DNA of 64,000 bases from Litorimonas sp046250185 (GTDB lineage: Bacteria; Pseudomonadota; Alphaproteobacteria; Caulobacterales; Maricaulaceae), in assembly GCF_046250185.1 (NCBI RefSeq), contig NZ_CP176469.1. One strand, 5' to 3'. The notes below the pieces were generated by a model. The model ran no database searches. It was not told the origin of the DNA and worked only from the letters and a program-made list of their open reading frames with translations. A program made the position numbers and the translations under genes. The stretch's first letter is position 1. Every line of letters starts with the position of its first letter. This document shows positions 16,854 to 25,603 of the stretch, in pieces.

Positions 16854-18038
16854 GTGTCTTACTCTCGCGCCATAATTGATGACATTTTTGGGGGCATCCG
16901 CCCCGCCTCTCGCGCGCTAGATAAAGCGGCTTCCACCATTCAGGGCTGGTATGATACGGGAACGATCCCGCAGAAGCATTGGCCAGATGTCATTGAAATT
17001 GCAGAACAATTTGGACACACTCTAACTTCGGATGATTTCTTTCCCGATGAGTCTGAGTCCGCAAGCGAGCCCCTGCTATCCTCCTATGGCTATCCCTTTG
17101 CGCAGCGCCATTGCCTCTCTGTCACAGACTATAAGCGCCCTGATATAGACACGCTGCTCTCGCTTGGGGCACATTATCTGGACTTGAATATACAGAAATC
17201 ACCGACGCGAAACGTGCTGTCAGGTAAGACGCTGATCAATCTGTTTTTCGAAAACTCCACCCGTACGGAGAAGTCATTTGAGTTGGCAGGGAAACGCCTC
17301 GGTGCGGACGTCATTAACATGGCGATCTCGCAGAGCTCTGTCGCGAAAGGCGAAACTTTGCTGGACACGGCTGCCACACTCAACGCAATGAATCCCGACC
17401 TACTTGTGGTCAGGCATAATGCCTCTGGCGCTCCGCATCTGCTCGCCCAAAAGGTTAGCTGTTCGGTTATCAATGCGGGTGACGGAATGCACAGTCACCC
17501 AACGCAAGCGCTGCTCGACGCCCTCACCTTACACCAAGCTTTTGACGGCGATATTGCAGGACTGCGGATCGCGATTTGTGGCGACATCACGCATAGTCGT
17601 GTGGCCCGAAGTAATATCCAGTTACTCAATATGCTCGGCGCAGAAGTGCGATTGATCGGCCCGCCAACGCTGATCCCGATTGACGCAGACCGCTGGGGGG
17701 TGGACGTCTTTCATGATATGGAAAAAGGTCTGAAAGGCTGCGATGTCGTAATGATGCTGCGCCTACAGCTAGAGCGGATGAGTGGTGCATTTGTGCCGTC
17801 CAAGCGTGAGTATTTCCACTATTACGGTTTAGACCGGGCCAAGCTCGCCTTTGCCAAAGACAGCGCCCTCGTCATGCATCCCGGCCCGATGAATCGCGGC
17901 GTAGAGATCAGCTCTGACGTCGCGGATGATCCCGACATCAGCTTGATCACGCAACAAGTTGAAACAGGCGTTGCGATGCGCATGGCGATACTTCACGCGC
18001 TGTCCCACGCGCAAGACACGGCGAGGCGCAACCCATGA
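16854..18038 (+). CDS. pyrB: Aspartate carbamoyltransferase with N-terminal helix-turn-helix domain
   Basis: 394 residues, about 84 longer than usual catalytic chains. Residues 9-62 (IFGGIRPASRALDKAAS, TIQGWYDTGTIPQKHWP) look like a Cro/YdaS-type helix-turn-helix, of the small alphaproteobacterial kind. After an acidic linker (about 63-75) comes a complete ATCase: ENSTRTEKSF at 133-142 (carbamoyl phosphate), RHNASGAPH, GDGMHSHPTQALLDALT, RLQLERM and HPGPMNRGVEI. No ATG, GTG or TTG lies in frame between the GTG start and the catalytic core, so the fusion is obligatory. It condenses carbamoyl phosphate and aspartate in pyrimidine synthesis. The HTH plus upstream palindrome suggest autoregulation (inference). 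It overlaps pyrC' by 4 nt. Confidence 0.92.
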   Translation: MSYSRAIIDDIFGGIRPASRALDKAASTIQGWYDTGTIPQKHWPDVIEIAEQFGHTLTSDDFFPDESESASEPLLSSYGYPFAQRHCLSVTDYKRPDIDTLLSLGAHYLDLNIQKSPTRNVLSGKTLINLFFENSTRTEKSFELAGKRLGADVINMAISQSSVAKGETLLDTAATLNAMNPDLLVVRHNASGAPHLLAQKVSCSVINAGDGMHSHPTQALLDALTLHQAFDGDIAGLRIAICGDITHSRVARSNIQLLNMLGAEVRLIGPPTLIPIDADRWGVDVFHDMEKGLKGCDVVMMLRLQLERMSGAFVPSKREYFHYYGLDRAKLAFAKDSALVMHPGPMNRGVEISSDVADDPDISLITQQVETGVAMRMAILHALSHAQDTARRNP

Positions 18039-19303
18039 CCGTGCTAACAATCGAGAATGTAAGGATTTTTGATCCGGCCAGCGGTTATGACGAAATGGGC
18101 AATATCGTCTGCGAAGACGGCGTCATAACAGGCTTTGGCCCGCACATTGATGTGAATGGCGACGTACTGGACGGTGAAGGCCTTATCTGCGCCCCTGGCC
18201 TGATAGATATGCGCGTCCGCACAGGCGAACCTGGGAATGAAAACAGCGAGACCCTCGCGACAGCCGCGCAAGCTGCAATCGCGGGCGGCGTCACCTCTAT
18301 CGTGATCATGCCAGAGACCAATCCCGTGATTGATGACATGTCGCTGGTCGACTTCCTCAAGCGGCGCGGCGATGAACTACCCGTCAATGTTCACATCGCG
18401 GGCGCATTGACAAAGGGGCTAGACGGGCACTCAATAACAGAGATCGGCCTGATGAGCGAGGCAGGTGCGGTGATGTTTTCCAACGGGGCTACTCCCATTG
18501 CGAATGCACAAATCATGCGCCGTATCTTGGCTTATGGCTCGCGGTTTAACGCGCTGATCGCCAATCGCTGCGTCAGTCCAGAGCTATCAGCGGGCACTGT
18601 GGCGCATGAAAGCGATCTCTCAGCCCGATTGGGATTGCTCGGCGCACCCGCAATCAGTGAGCGGATCATGGCAGAACGCGATATTGCATTGGCAGAGCTG
18701 ACAGGCGGGCAAGTGTTGATTGATTTGGTCTCATCCGAGGACGTTTTGCGCGTCATCCGCCGTGCGAAGTCACGTGATCTGGACGTGGCGGCGAGTGTGT
18801 CAATCAATCACCTCGCGCTCAATGAACTTGACATTGGTGACTACCGCAGCTTTGCCAAGCTCGACCCGCCCTTGCGCGAAGAACGTGACCGGCAAGCCCT
18901 GATCGCGGCGGTCAATGACGGCACGATCGACGTGATTGTCTCGGACCATAATCCCCAACCCGCAGGGCAAAAACGCCTTCCCTATAGCGAAGCTGCATCT
19001 GGCGCAGTCGGGCTGGAAATCTTGCTCACAGCGGGTCTGTCCCAAGTCGCCGATGGCGGGCTCGACCTTCGGGCGATGTTAACAGCCATGACCGCGCGAC
19101 CTGCGGAATTGCTGGGCTTAAAGGCGGGACGAATTACAGAGGGCGCACCCGCCGACCTTGTGCTGTTTGATGACGGTCTGCCTTGGGTTTGCGATAGCGA
19201 CCAATTACGCAGCGGATCTAAGAACACGCCGTTTGATGGCCGCCGCTTAACGGGCCGCACCGTGCATACGATCAAGGACGGACGCGTGGTCTATTCAGCC
19301 TAA
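18035..19303 (+). CDS. Dihydroorotase-like protein, probably non-catalytic (PyrC')
   Basis: 422-residue amidohydrolase of the class I dihydroorotase type. The usual metal site at the end of the first strand, HxH followed by REPG, reads DMRVRTGEPG here, so both His are replaced. The later His in the LHxxHVST region is also missing (LIDLVSSED). One His of the HH pair (INHLAL) and the SDHNP Asp remain. This pattern matches the PyrC' pseudo-dihydroorotases that support ATCase assembly in Pseudomonas. The ATGA overlap with pyrB fits a complex of the two. An active dihydroorotase should then exist elsewhere in the genome. Confidence 0.85.
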   Translation: MTVLTIENVRIFDPASGYDEMGNIVCEDGVITGFGPHIDVNGDVLDGEGLICAPGLIDMRVRTGEPGNENSETLATAAQAAIAGGVTSIVIMPETNPVIDDMSLVDFLKRRGDELPVNVHIAGALTKGLDGHSITEIGLMSEAGAVMFSNGATPIANAQIMRRILAYGSRFNALIANRCVSPELSAGTVAHESDLSARLGLLGAPAISERIMAERDIALAELTGGQVLIDLVSSEDVLRVIRRAKSRDLDVAASVSINHLALNELDIGDYRSFAKLDPPLREERDRQALIAAVNDGTIDVIVSDHNPQPAGQKRLPYSEAASGAVGLEILLTAGLSQVADGGLDLRAMLTAMTARPAELLGLKAGRITEGAPADLVLFDDGLPWVCDSDQLRSGSKNTPFDGRRLTGRTVHTIKDGRVVYSA

Positions 19304-19629
19304 GGCGCGACTCCTGCCTTGCGCAGCTCCCGCCCCATCGTCCCCGTCAGGAAGTGAAACAGCATCTTGAAGTCGGAGGCGAGTGACCAAAGCGGATAAG
19401 TGAAAGTCGCAGGCTTATTCTTCTCAATGGTGCCGTGACTGACCCAAGCAAAGAAATAACCGCAAACAAAAGCAAGGGGCAGAAAGAGCCATTTGCCCAA
19501 CGCCACCACAACTATCAGCGTTAATAACGCCAGCCCTGTCCCAACATAGTGCCACGCCCGCGTAGCGGGGCGGCTATGCTCGCGTAAATAATAAGGCCAA
19601 AACTCTGCATAATTATCGATTTCGCGCAT
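19300..19629 (-). CDS. DUF962/Mpo1-like membrane protein
   Basis: 109 residues. The N-terminal YYLREHSRPATRAWHYVGTGLALL carries the conserved His/Arg pattern of the DUF962 (Mpo1/YGL010w-like) family. Two to three hydrophobic helices and SHGTIEKNKPATFTYPLWSL follow. Yeast Mpo1 is an Fe(II) dioxygenase acting on 2-hydroxy fatty acids; whether bacterial members do the same is not shown. Its 3' end overlaps the pyrC' end by 4 nt in convergent orientation, with no terminator between. Confidence 0.85.
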   Translation of the reverse strand: MREIDNYAEFWPYYLREHSRPATRAWHYVGTGLALLTLIVVVALGKWLFLPLAFVCGYFFAWVSHGTIEKNKPATFTYPLWSLASDFKMLFHFLTGTMGRELRKAGVAP

Positions 19630-19759
19630 ATATCCCTCTATTTCGTCATGTTTTAGCAGGATTTATGAATCGAATCACAAATTAATTGATAAAATTAAGA
19701 TCAAATTAACCTTACTCGTTAATACAGAAGATGTCTCCTCTAGGGGACACCCCACCATT

Positions 19760-19779
19760 CACCTAATACCTTCGGGAGC
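19760..19779. repeat. Dispersed 20-nt intergenic repeat, copy 2
   Basis: CACCTAATACCTTCGGGAGC, one mismatch from 8806-8825. Its end forms the left arm of the terminator stem at 19774. Confidence 0.7.
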
Positions 19780-19796
19780 TTCGGCTCCCTTTTTTC
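19774..19796 (+). terminator. Rho-independent terminator with TTCG loop
   Basis: GGGAGC, TTCG, GCTCCC, then six T residues and CTT. A textbook UUCG-capped terminator on the plus strand, ahead of the tRNA gene. Confidence 0.85.
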
Positions 19797-19898
19797 TTGC
19801 CTAATCGGCAGAGGTGACATTTTATTTGAAATCAAGCAAAAACTTGCTTGTCGCGGGTGGCAAAACCCTGTTATAGCGCCCGCCTACCAGAATGTTGT

Positions 19899-19974
19899 TC
19901 CGCAATAGCTCAGTTGGTAGAGCAGCTGACTGTTAATCAGCTTGTCGCAGGTTCGAGTCCTGCTTGCGGAGCCA
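19899..19974 (+). tRNA. tRNA-Asn (GTT)
   Basis: 76 nt including an encoded CCA. Acceptor stem TCCGCAA (19899-19905) pairs with TTGCGGA (19964-19970), with discriminator G. The anticodon stem GCTGA/TCAGC encloses loop CTGTTAA, giving anticodon GTT. The T arm has GGTTCGAGTCC. A gatCAB operon about 5 kb upstream could make Asn-tRNA indirectly if this organism lacks asparaginyl-tRNA synthetase. Confidence 0.97.
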
Positions 19975-20092
19975 TTCGGTTTTCTTTGATCTCAATATTC
20001 GCAAAGATAACTACGGGTTATTTGACTCATGGCAGGTGAGGCTTGTCTCGCCTTTAGTGCAGTAATTCACGCTGTCTGATAAAAGCGTCCGC

Positions 20093-21322
20093 TCAACTAT
20101 CAACGAGGCAAGATTTGAGATCGTGGGCGGTATCTCCTATGCGGGTTTTGTCGATATTGGTGCCTTTGGTCAGGGCCATTTTGCCAAACATAAAATCACG
20201 GGGCGCGTTAACGGCATCTACGGCGATAAATCTGTCGCCTTTGAAGTAATAGACGGCCAAGCTTCGCCCAGTTTCAATATCACCGCGAATAACGACATCG
20301 TCAAACCCGTTGGACAGCCCAGCGATCTGCAGCTTAAGATCAAACTGATCTGACCAGAACCATGGCAGGCTGTTATAGGGCTTGGGCGTGCCGTTGATAT
20401 GCGCGGCGACGACCTTCCCCTGCTCTGTCGCATTGGGGACTGACTCCAATCGCACATGTGTTTTGTAAATCGGGTTATAATGCCAAGTCACGTCGCCCGC
20501 TGCATATATGTCAGGATCGGAGGTCTGGCAGAATTCATTGACCTCTATGCCGTTACCAATCGATAGCCCTGCCGCCTCGGCCAATTCGATATTAGGAATA
20601 ACGCCTATGCCGATAATGACAATGTCCGCAGCGAGAGTTCGCTCACATGAGGTTAGCACGCGCAACCCGCCTCCATCGGCAGGCTGTATCTCTGACGCCA
20701 TAACATTTTCTAGGATTGTCACGCCTTCTTCTTCATGAACACGTTTGTAAAAAGTCGAGAGCGCGGGTGCTGTGACCCGCTGTAAAATGCGCGGCATCGC
20801 CTCTAACACAGTGACCTCTAAGCCTTGTTTACGGAGCGAGGCTGCAGTTTCCAGCCCGATATAGCCGCCGCCGATAATGACGGCAGTTTTGGCGGTTTCC
20901 GCTTCGGCCTTGATAGACAGAACATCAGCAGTGTCGCGTAAATAATAAACACCATTCAAACCTACGCCCGGCACAGGCAGTCGGCGAATACGCGCGCCTG
21001 TTGTTAGGACCAGTTTTGTGTAAGGCAAAACATCACCCGCATCCGTCAGAACAGTTTTATTCTTGCGGTCAATCGAGCCCACGCGTGTGCCAAGATGGAA
21101 TTTGATGTCAGCCTCAGCATAGGCTGCGGCAGGCCTAATCAGAATATCATCAATAGCCTTTTGCCCTGACAGAAAATCCTTGGACAGTGGGGGGCGATGA
21201 TAGGGTAGAACGGCCTCGTCCCCAATCACGGTGATGCCTCCCACCCAACCGCCTTGCCGCAGACTCACACTGGTCTGAGCGGCGGAATGGGACGCGCCAA
21301 TGATGATGACTGTTTCTGACAT
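20093..21322 (-). CDS. FAD-dependent ferredoxin/rubredoxin reductase-like oxidoreductase
   Basis: 409 residues, putidaredoxin-reductase type. The FAD-binding N-terminus VIIIGASHSAAQ is followed by YHRPPLSKDFL. A second dinucleotide fold for NAD(P)H, AVIIGGGYIGLETAASLRKQGLEVTVLE, begins near residue 145, and the FAD-closing motif YAAGDVTWH near 275. It would pass electrons from NAD(P)H to a ferredoxin or similar carrier. No ferredoxin or P450 gene adjoins it, so the partner is unknown. The first glycine motif is GASHSA rather than strict GxGxxG, but this is common in the group. Confidence 0.88.
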   Translation of the reverse strand: MSETVIIIGASHSAAQTSVSLRQGGWVGGITVIGDEAVLPYHRPPLSKDFLSGQKAIDDILIRPAAAYAEADIKFHLGTRVGSIDRKNKTVLTDAGDVLPYTKLVLTTGARIRRLPVPGVGLNGVYYLRDTADVLSIKAEAETAKTAVIIGGGYIGLETAASLRKQGLEVTVLEAMPRILQRVTAPALSTFYKRVHEEEGVTILENVMASEIQPADGGGLRVLTSCERTLAADIVIIGIGVIPNIELAEAAGLSIGNGIEVNEFCQTSDPDIYAAGDVTWHYNPIYKTHVRLESVPNATEQGKVVAAHINGTPKPYNSLPWFWSDQFDLKLQIAGLSNGFDDVVIRGDIETGRSLAVYYFKGDRFIAVDAVNAPRDFMFGKMALTKGTNIDKTRIGDTAHDLKSCLVDS

Positions 21323-21436
21323 AAGTTATTCCTAGCCGCTTCACAAAACTTCGAACAGGCTTTTTTATCAGTGTTGTAAGCGCAATATCTAAGAGACTTA
21401 GGCCGCATTTAGGCCACTGACGCAGACCCCCTATGA

Positions 21437-23578
21437 CTAGCGATTGCGGCGCACTCCCAGCACGACACCGAGGGTCGCATTGGCAGCTTCAAATAAATTA
21501 GAGCCTGGGGGGAAGATCGCGCTGACACCCGCCTCTTTTAAGAAGTCAAAATCTTGCTCTGGAACAACGCCGCCAACAACGACTTTGATGTCTTCCGCAT
21601 TTAGTCGTTTCAACTCATTGATAAGGGCTGGCACGAGGGTTTTGTGGCCTGCGGCGAGTGAGGATACGCCAACAACATCGGCGCCTTTTTCAATCGCGAG
21701 TTGGGCCACCTCTTGAGGTGTTTCAAACAAGTTCGTTAGATCAACCTGAAAGCCCATATCGGCAAAGGATGTCGCAACCACTTTCGCGCCGCGATCATGA
21801 CCATCTTGCCCCATCTTCGCCACCAAGATGGACGGGAGGCGATCATGTTCTGCCTCAAATTCAGAGACGCGGCGGCGGATATTTTTATAGCTAGGATCGT
21901 CTTTATTTAACTCAGCGTAGACCCCTGACAGCACGCGCGTCGTTGCTTGGTGTCGGCCAAAAACGCTCTCCATAGCTTGCGTAATCTCACCCAAGCTCGC
22001 GCGCATTTTAGCAGCTGTCACGGCGGCTGCGAGGAGGTTCCCCTCCCCACTTTCAGCAACCGTAGTCACGGCGGCCAACGCATCTTCAACCGCTTTTGGA
22101 TTGCGCGTTCGGCGGATTTGCTCAAGGCTTTTAATTTGGCCCGCCCGCACTTTCGCATTATCAATATCCAAGAAATCAATCGGGTCTTCTTGTTCTAGTG
22201 TGTATTTGTTCACGCCGACAATCACGTCTTCTCCCGCATCAATCCGCGATTGCCGACCAAGCGCGGCCTCCTCTATATTGAGTTTCGGCAGTCCGCTCTC
22301 AATCGCCTTGGTCATGCCGCCAAGCGCCTCGACCTCGTCGATCATCTTCCACGCTTCATCTGCGAGTTGCTGCGTCAGGCTCTCAACATAATAAGAGCCC
22401 GCAAGTGGATCTACCACACGCGTGAGGCCCGTTTCATGTTGCAAAATCAGCTGCGTGTTTCGGGCAATCCGTGCGGATGTCTCAGTCGGTAAAGCGATCG
22501 CTTCGTCAAAAGCATTTGTGTGCAAAGACTGCGTTCCGCCCAGCGTCGCAGCCATGGCTTCGACCGTCGTGCGGACCACGTTATTGTAAGGGTCTTGCAT
22601 GGTCAGCGACACGCCAGACGTTTGGCAATGCGTGCGCAGCATTTTGGATCGCTCGGACTTAGCGCCGAAATCTGTCATAATTTTTGACCACATCTGCCGC
22701 GCCGCACGTAGCTTCGCGACCTCCATGAACATGTCCATGCCGATGCAGAAAAAGAAGGACAGACGCGGCGCAAAGTCATCAACATCCAAGCCTTTCGCCA
22801 TGGCCGCTCGCACATATTCCATGCCGTCAGCCAGGGTGTAAGCCAGTTCTTGGGACAGCGTCGCACCTGCCTCTTGCATGTGATAGCCTGAGATAGAAAT
22901 CGAATTGAACTTCGGCATCTCAGCCGAAGTATATTCAATAATATCGCCGATAATCCGCATGCTCGGCGCGGGGGGATAGATGTAGGTATTGCGCACCATA
23001 AACTCTTTGAGGACGTCATTTTGAATAGTCCCAGAGAGTTTGTCGGTCGAGACGCCCTGCTCTTGCCCAGCGACAATAAACATCGCCAAGATCGGGATCA
23101 CCGCACCGTTCATCGTCATAGACACTGACATCTTGTCGAGCGGAATATCATTGAACAGGATTTTCATATCCTCGACACTGTCAATGGCAACGCCCGCCTT
23201 GCCGACATCACCCGTCACGCGAGGATGATCTGAATCGTAGCCGCGATGGGTTGCAAGATCAAAGGCAACGGACAAGCCTTTCTGGCCCGCCGCGAGGTTC
23301 TTACGGTAAAATGCGTTGGATTCTTCTGCAGTAGAGAAGCCCGCATATTGCCGGATCGTCCACGGGCGACCCGTATACATGGTCGCTCTCACGCCGCGTG
23401 TGTAAGGCGCAACACCTGGAATTTCTTCCGCCGCAGACGGCGGCACATCTTCCGCTGTGTAGAGCGGCTTCACTGTGATACCTTCGGGCGTCTCAGTCTC
23501 AAGCGTTTTTGGATCGCCGCCTTTTAAATCGGCGCGGGCCAGTTTTTGCCACGCTTGAATTTTGGGATCATCGCTCAC
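21437..23578 (-). CDS. scpA: Methylmalonyl-CoA mutase
   Basis: 713 residues, full-length single-chain mutase. The substrate barrel (from about residue 40; TMYTGRPWTIRQYAGFSTAEESN) is followed by the C-terminal B12 domain: AKMGQDGHDRGAKV with the cobalt-binding His, then VVGVSSLAAGHKTLVP and VVVGGVVPEQD. It isomerises (R)-methylmalonyl-CoA to succinyl-CoA. Its start overlaps the pccA stop by 4 nt, completing the propionyl-CoA to succinyl-CoA route except for the epimerase, which I do not see here. Confidence 0.97.
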   Translation of the reverse strand: MSDDPKIQAWQKLARADLKGGDPKTLETETPEGITVKPLYTAEDVPPSAAEEIPGVAPYTRGVRATMYTGRPWTIRQYAGFSTAEESNAFYRKNLAAGQKGLSVAFDLATHRGYDSDHPRVTGDVGKAGVAIDSVEDMKILFNDIPLDKMSVSMTMNGAVIPILAMFIVAGQEQGVSTDKLSGTIQNDVLKEFMVRNTYIYPPAPSMRIIGDIIEYTSAEMPKFNSISISGYHMQEAGATLSQELAYTLADGMEYVRAAMAKGLDVDDFAPRLSFFFCIGMDMFMEVAKLRAARQMWSKIMTDFGAKSERSKMLRTHCQTSGVSLTMQDPYNNVVRTTVEAMAATLGGTQSLHTNAFDEAIALPTETSARIARNTQLILQHETGLTRVVDPLAGSYYVESLTQQLADEAWKMIDEVEALGGMTKAIESGLPKLNIEEAALGRQSRIDAGEDVIVGVNKYTLEQEDPIDFLDIDNAKVRAGQIKSLEQIRRTRNPKAVEDALAAVTTVAESGEGNLLAAAVTAAKMRASLGEITQAMESVFGRHQATTRVLSGVYAELNKDDPSYKNIRRRVSEFEAEHDRLPSILVAKMGQDGHDRGAKVVATSFADMGFQVDLTNLFETPQEVAQLAIEKGADVVGVSSLAAGHKTLVPALINELKRLNAEDIKVVVGGVVPEQDFDFLKEAGVSAIFPPGSNLFEAANATLGVVLGVRRNR

Positions 23579-25599
23579 GTTTCAAATTCCATGATCACAT
23601 CATCTACGGCCAAGTTATCGCCTGCCTGACAGTTGATTTTAGCAATGATACCCTTGGTCTCTGCACGGAGTGTATTTTCCATTTTCATGGCCTCAACAAC
23701 AGCGAGCGCTTGGCCGTCTTGGACCTCGTCGCCCTTATTCACTAGCACAGACACAATCACGCCAGGCATCGGACAGAGCAGTAAATTGGACGTGTCAGGT
23801 GCTTCTTTGACAGGCATCAACTTCGCCAGTTCAGCCCCGCGCGGGGTTCGCACACAGACCTTAAAGACACACCCACGATGCCAAACGTGATAGCCTTCCG
23901 CGCATCTCTTCGCCCGAAAATTCAGAGGCTTATTATCGACATAGGCCAACACCATCGGCATGCCCGGTTTCCAACTTGTCAGGACTTCCATTTCGAGCGC
24001 AGCTTTGCTCTCATTTATGTCGTCAACAATGACAGTACGCAGGCCTCGCTCGCCTTTGATCTCTGCCGTGTAGTCCGTTTCGCCAATCGTGATGGCCCAT
24101 TTATTGGGGACGTAACGCTCATGATTAGGCAAAGCGCCACTGATCTGAGCCGACCTATTTTCGGAAATATCATGCATCAAGCCGCAGACCGCTGCGATCT
24201 TTCTTGTGTGGCCAGAGTTCACCATCGCGCCCGAAAAGCCTTCGGGATATTCCTCCGCAATAAAGGCCGTTGTGATGTCGCCGCGTTCAAATCGGTCGTG
24301 ATCATAGACGGCCTGCAAGAACGGAATATTGTGACCAATCCCGTCAAGCTCAAACACGTCCAGCGCATCTTTCATCGCCGTCAGCGCCACGCCGCGATCC
24401 TCGCCCCATGTGCAAAGCTTTGCGATCATCGGGTCATAGAACATCGAGATTTCGCCGCCTTCATAGACGCCCGTATCATTGCGAATAATTGCGCCGCTGG
24501 ACAGCGTTCCTTCTGCTGGCGGGCGGTAGCGCACAAGCCGACCAATGGACGGCAGGAAATTACGGTAAGGATCTTCGGCGTAGATACGCGACTCGATCGC
24601 CCAACCATTTAGTGTCACATCGTCCTGCGTCATGGACAATTTATCACCATTGGCTGACCGGATCATCTGTTCCACCAGATCAACGCCCGTAATTAATTCC
24701 GTCACGGGATGTTCAACTTGCAGGCGCGTATTCATCTCCAAGAAATAGAAATTCTTGTCTTTGTCGACGATAAACTCAACTGTGCCCGCGCTATCATATT
24801 GCACCGCTTTGGCGAGCGCGACAGACTCGGCGCCCATAGCTGCACGGGTTTTTTCGTCCAAGAACGGGCTTGGCGCTTCTTCAATGACTTTCTGATTGCG
24901 GCGTTGGATCGAACATTCCCGCTCACCGAGATAGATCACATTGCCGTGCTTATCGCCGAGGACTTGGATTTCGATATGACGCGGTTGCTCGACAAATTTT
25001 TCGATAAAAATGCGGTCATCACCAAAGCTATTCGCGGCTTCGTTCTTGGACGACTGGAAACCTTCGCGCGCTTCCGTGTCATTATAGGCAATCCGCATGC
25101 CCTTCCCGCCGCCGCCCGCAGACGCCTTGATCATCACGGGATAGCCGACTTTTTTGGCGATCTTGACCGCCTCGTCCGCGTCTTCAATCAGGTCCATATG
25201 GCCCGGCACGCAAGACACGCCCGCCTCTTGGGCAAGTTTCTTGGAGGTGATTTTATCGCCCATCGACACAATCGCGTGGGGGTTGGGGCCGATGAAGGTG
25301 ACGCCCGCCTTATTCAGCCGCTTGGCAAATTCAGGGTTTTCCGACAGAAAGCCATAGCCTGGATGCACCGCATCCGCGCCCGATGATTTGATCGCGTCCA
25401 TGATCTTATCCATGACCAAATAAGACTCCGACGCCGCAGACGGCCCAATATGGATCGCCTCATCCGCCATGGACACATGCAACGCATGACGATCCGCATC
25501 CGAATACACCGCCACAGTCTTAATCCCGAGCCGCTGCGCCGTCTTAATCACACGACAAGCAATCTCGCCCCGGTTCGCTATGAGTACTTTTTTGATCAT
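23575..25599 (-). CDS. pccA: Propionyl-CoA (acyl-CoA) carboxylase biotin carboxylase/carrier subunit
   Basis: 674 residues. The biotin carboxylase begins IKKVLIANRGEIACRVI and has the ATP-grasp loop KASAGGGGKGMRI. A linker region precedes the C-terminal biotin carrier domain with VVEAMKMENTLRAE, where Lys is biotinylated. ATG 25599 directly precedes the conserved start; a longer frame from 25623 reads through the orphan gene's end. It carboxylates biotin for PccB. Its partner pccB is upstream but separated by an orphan gene. Confidence 0.95.
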   Translation of the reverse strand: MIKKVLIANRGEIACRVIKTAQRLGIKTVAVYSDADRHALHVSMADEAIHIGPSAASESYLVMDKIMDAIKSSGADAVHPGYGFLSENPEFAKRLNKAGVTFIGPNPHAIVSMGDKITSKKLAQEAGVSCVPGHMDLIEDADEAVKIAKKVGYPVMIKASAGGGGKGMRIAYNDTEAREGFQSSKNEAANSFGDDRIFIEKFVEQPRHIEIQVLGDKHGNVIYLGERECSIQRRNQKVIEEAPSPFLDEKTRAAMGAESVALAKAVQYDSAGTVEFIVDKDKNFYFLEMNTRLQVEHPVTELITGVDLVEQMIRSANGDKLSMTQDDVTLNGWAIESRIYAEDPYRNFLPSIGRLVRYRPPAEGTLSSGAIIRNDTGVYEGGEISMFYDPMIAKLCTWGEDRGVALTAMKDALDVFELDGIGHNIPFLQAVYDHDRFERGDITTAFIAEEYPEGFSGAMVNSGHTRKIAAVCGLMHDISENRSAQISGALPNHERYVPNKWAITIGETDYTAEIKGERGLRTVIVDDINESKAALEMEVLTSWKPGMPMVLAYVDNKPLNFRAKRCAEGYHVWHRGCVFKVCVRTPRGAELAKLMPVKEAPDTSNLLLCPMPGVIVSVLVNKGDEVQDGQALAVVEAMKMENTLRAETKGIIAKINCQAGDNLAVDDVIMEFET

Positions 25600-25603
25600 G
25601 TCT

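Larger units (their letters stand above)
19730..19796 (+). ncRNA. Candidate small RNA with intrinsic terminator
   Basis: Two hairpins in a gene-free gap: TGTCTCC, loop TCTA, GGGGACA (19732-19749, one G-T wobble), and a TTCG-tetraloop stem that ends in a T-run. No start codon follows closely; the next gene is the tRNA. An AT-rich stretch upstream could hold a promoter. It could also be only a terminator of an unseen transcript. Orientation is given by the T-run. Confidence 0.35.

Noticed and set aside
19848..20039. 63-codon plus-strand frame over the tRNA
   Set aside because: It is a translation through tRNA-Asn (AIAQLVEQL and GSSPA are typical tRNA-derived strings), not a protein gene.
21323..21436. 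Repeated TTAGGCC elements as an operator
   Set aside because: Only two short imperfect copies, not symmetric, and downstream of the mutase gene; likely chance.
23878..24612. 244-codon plus-strand frame
   Set aside because: It is a long shadow of pccA, whose motifs and length are unambiguous.
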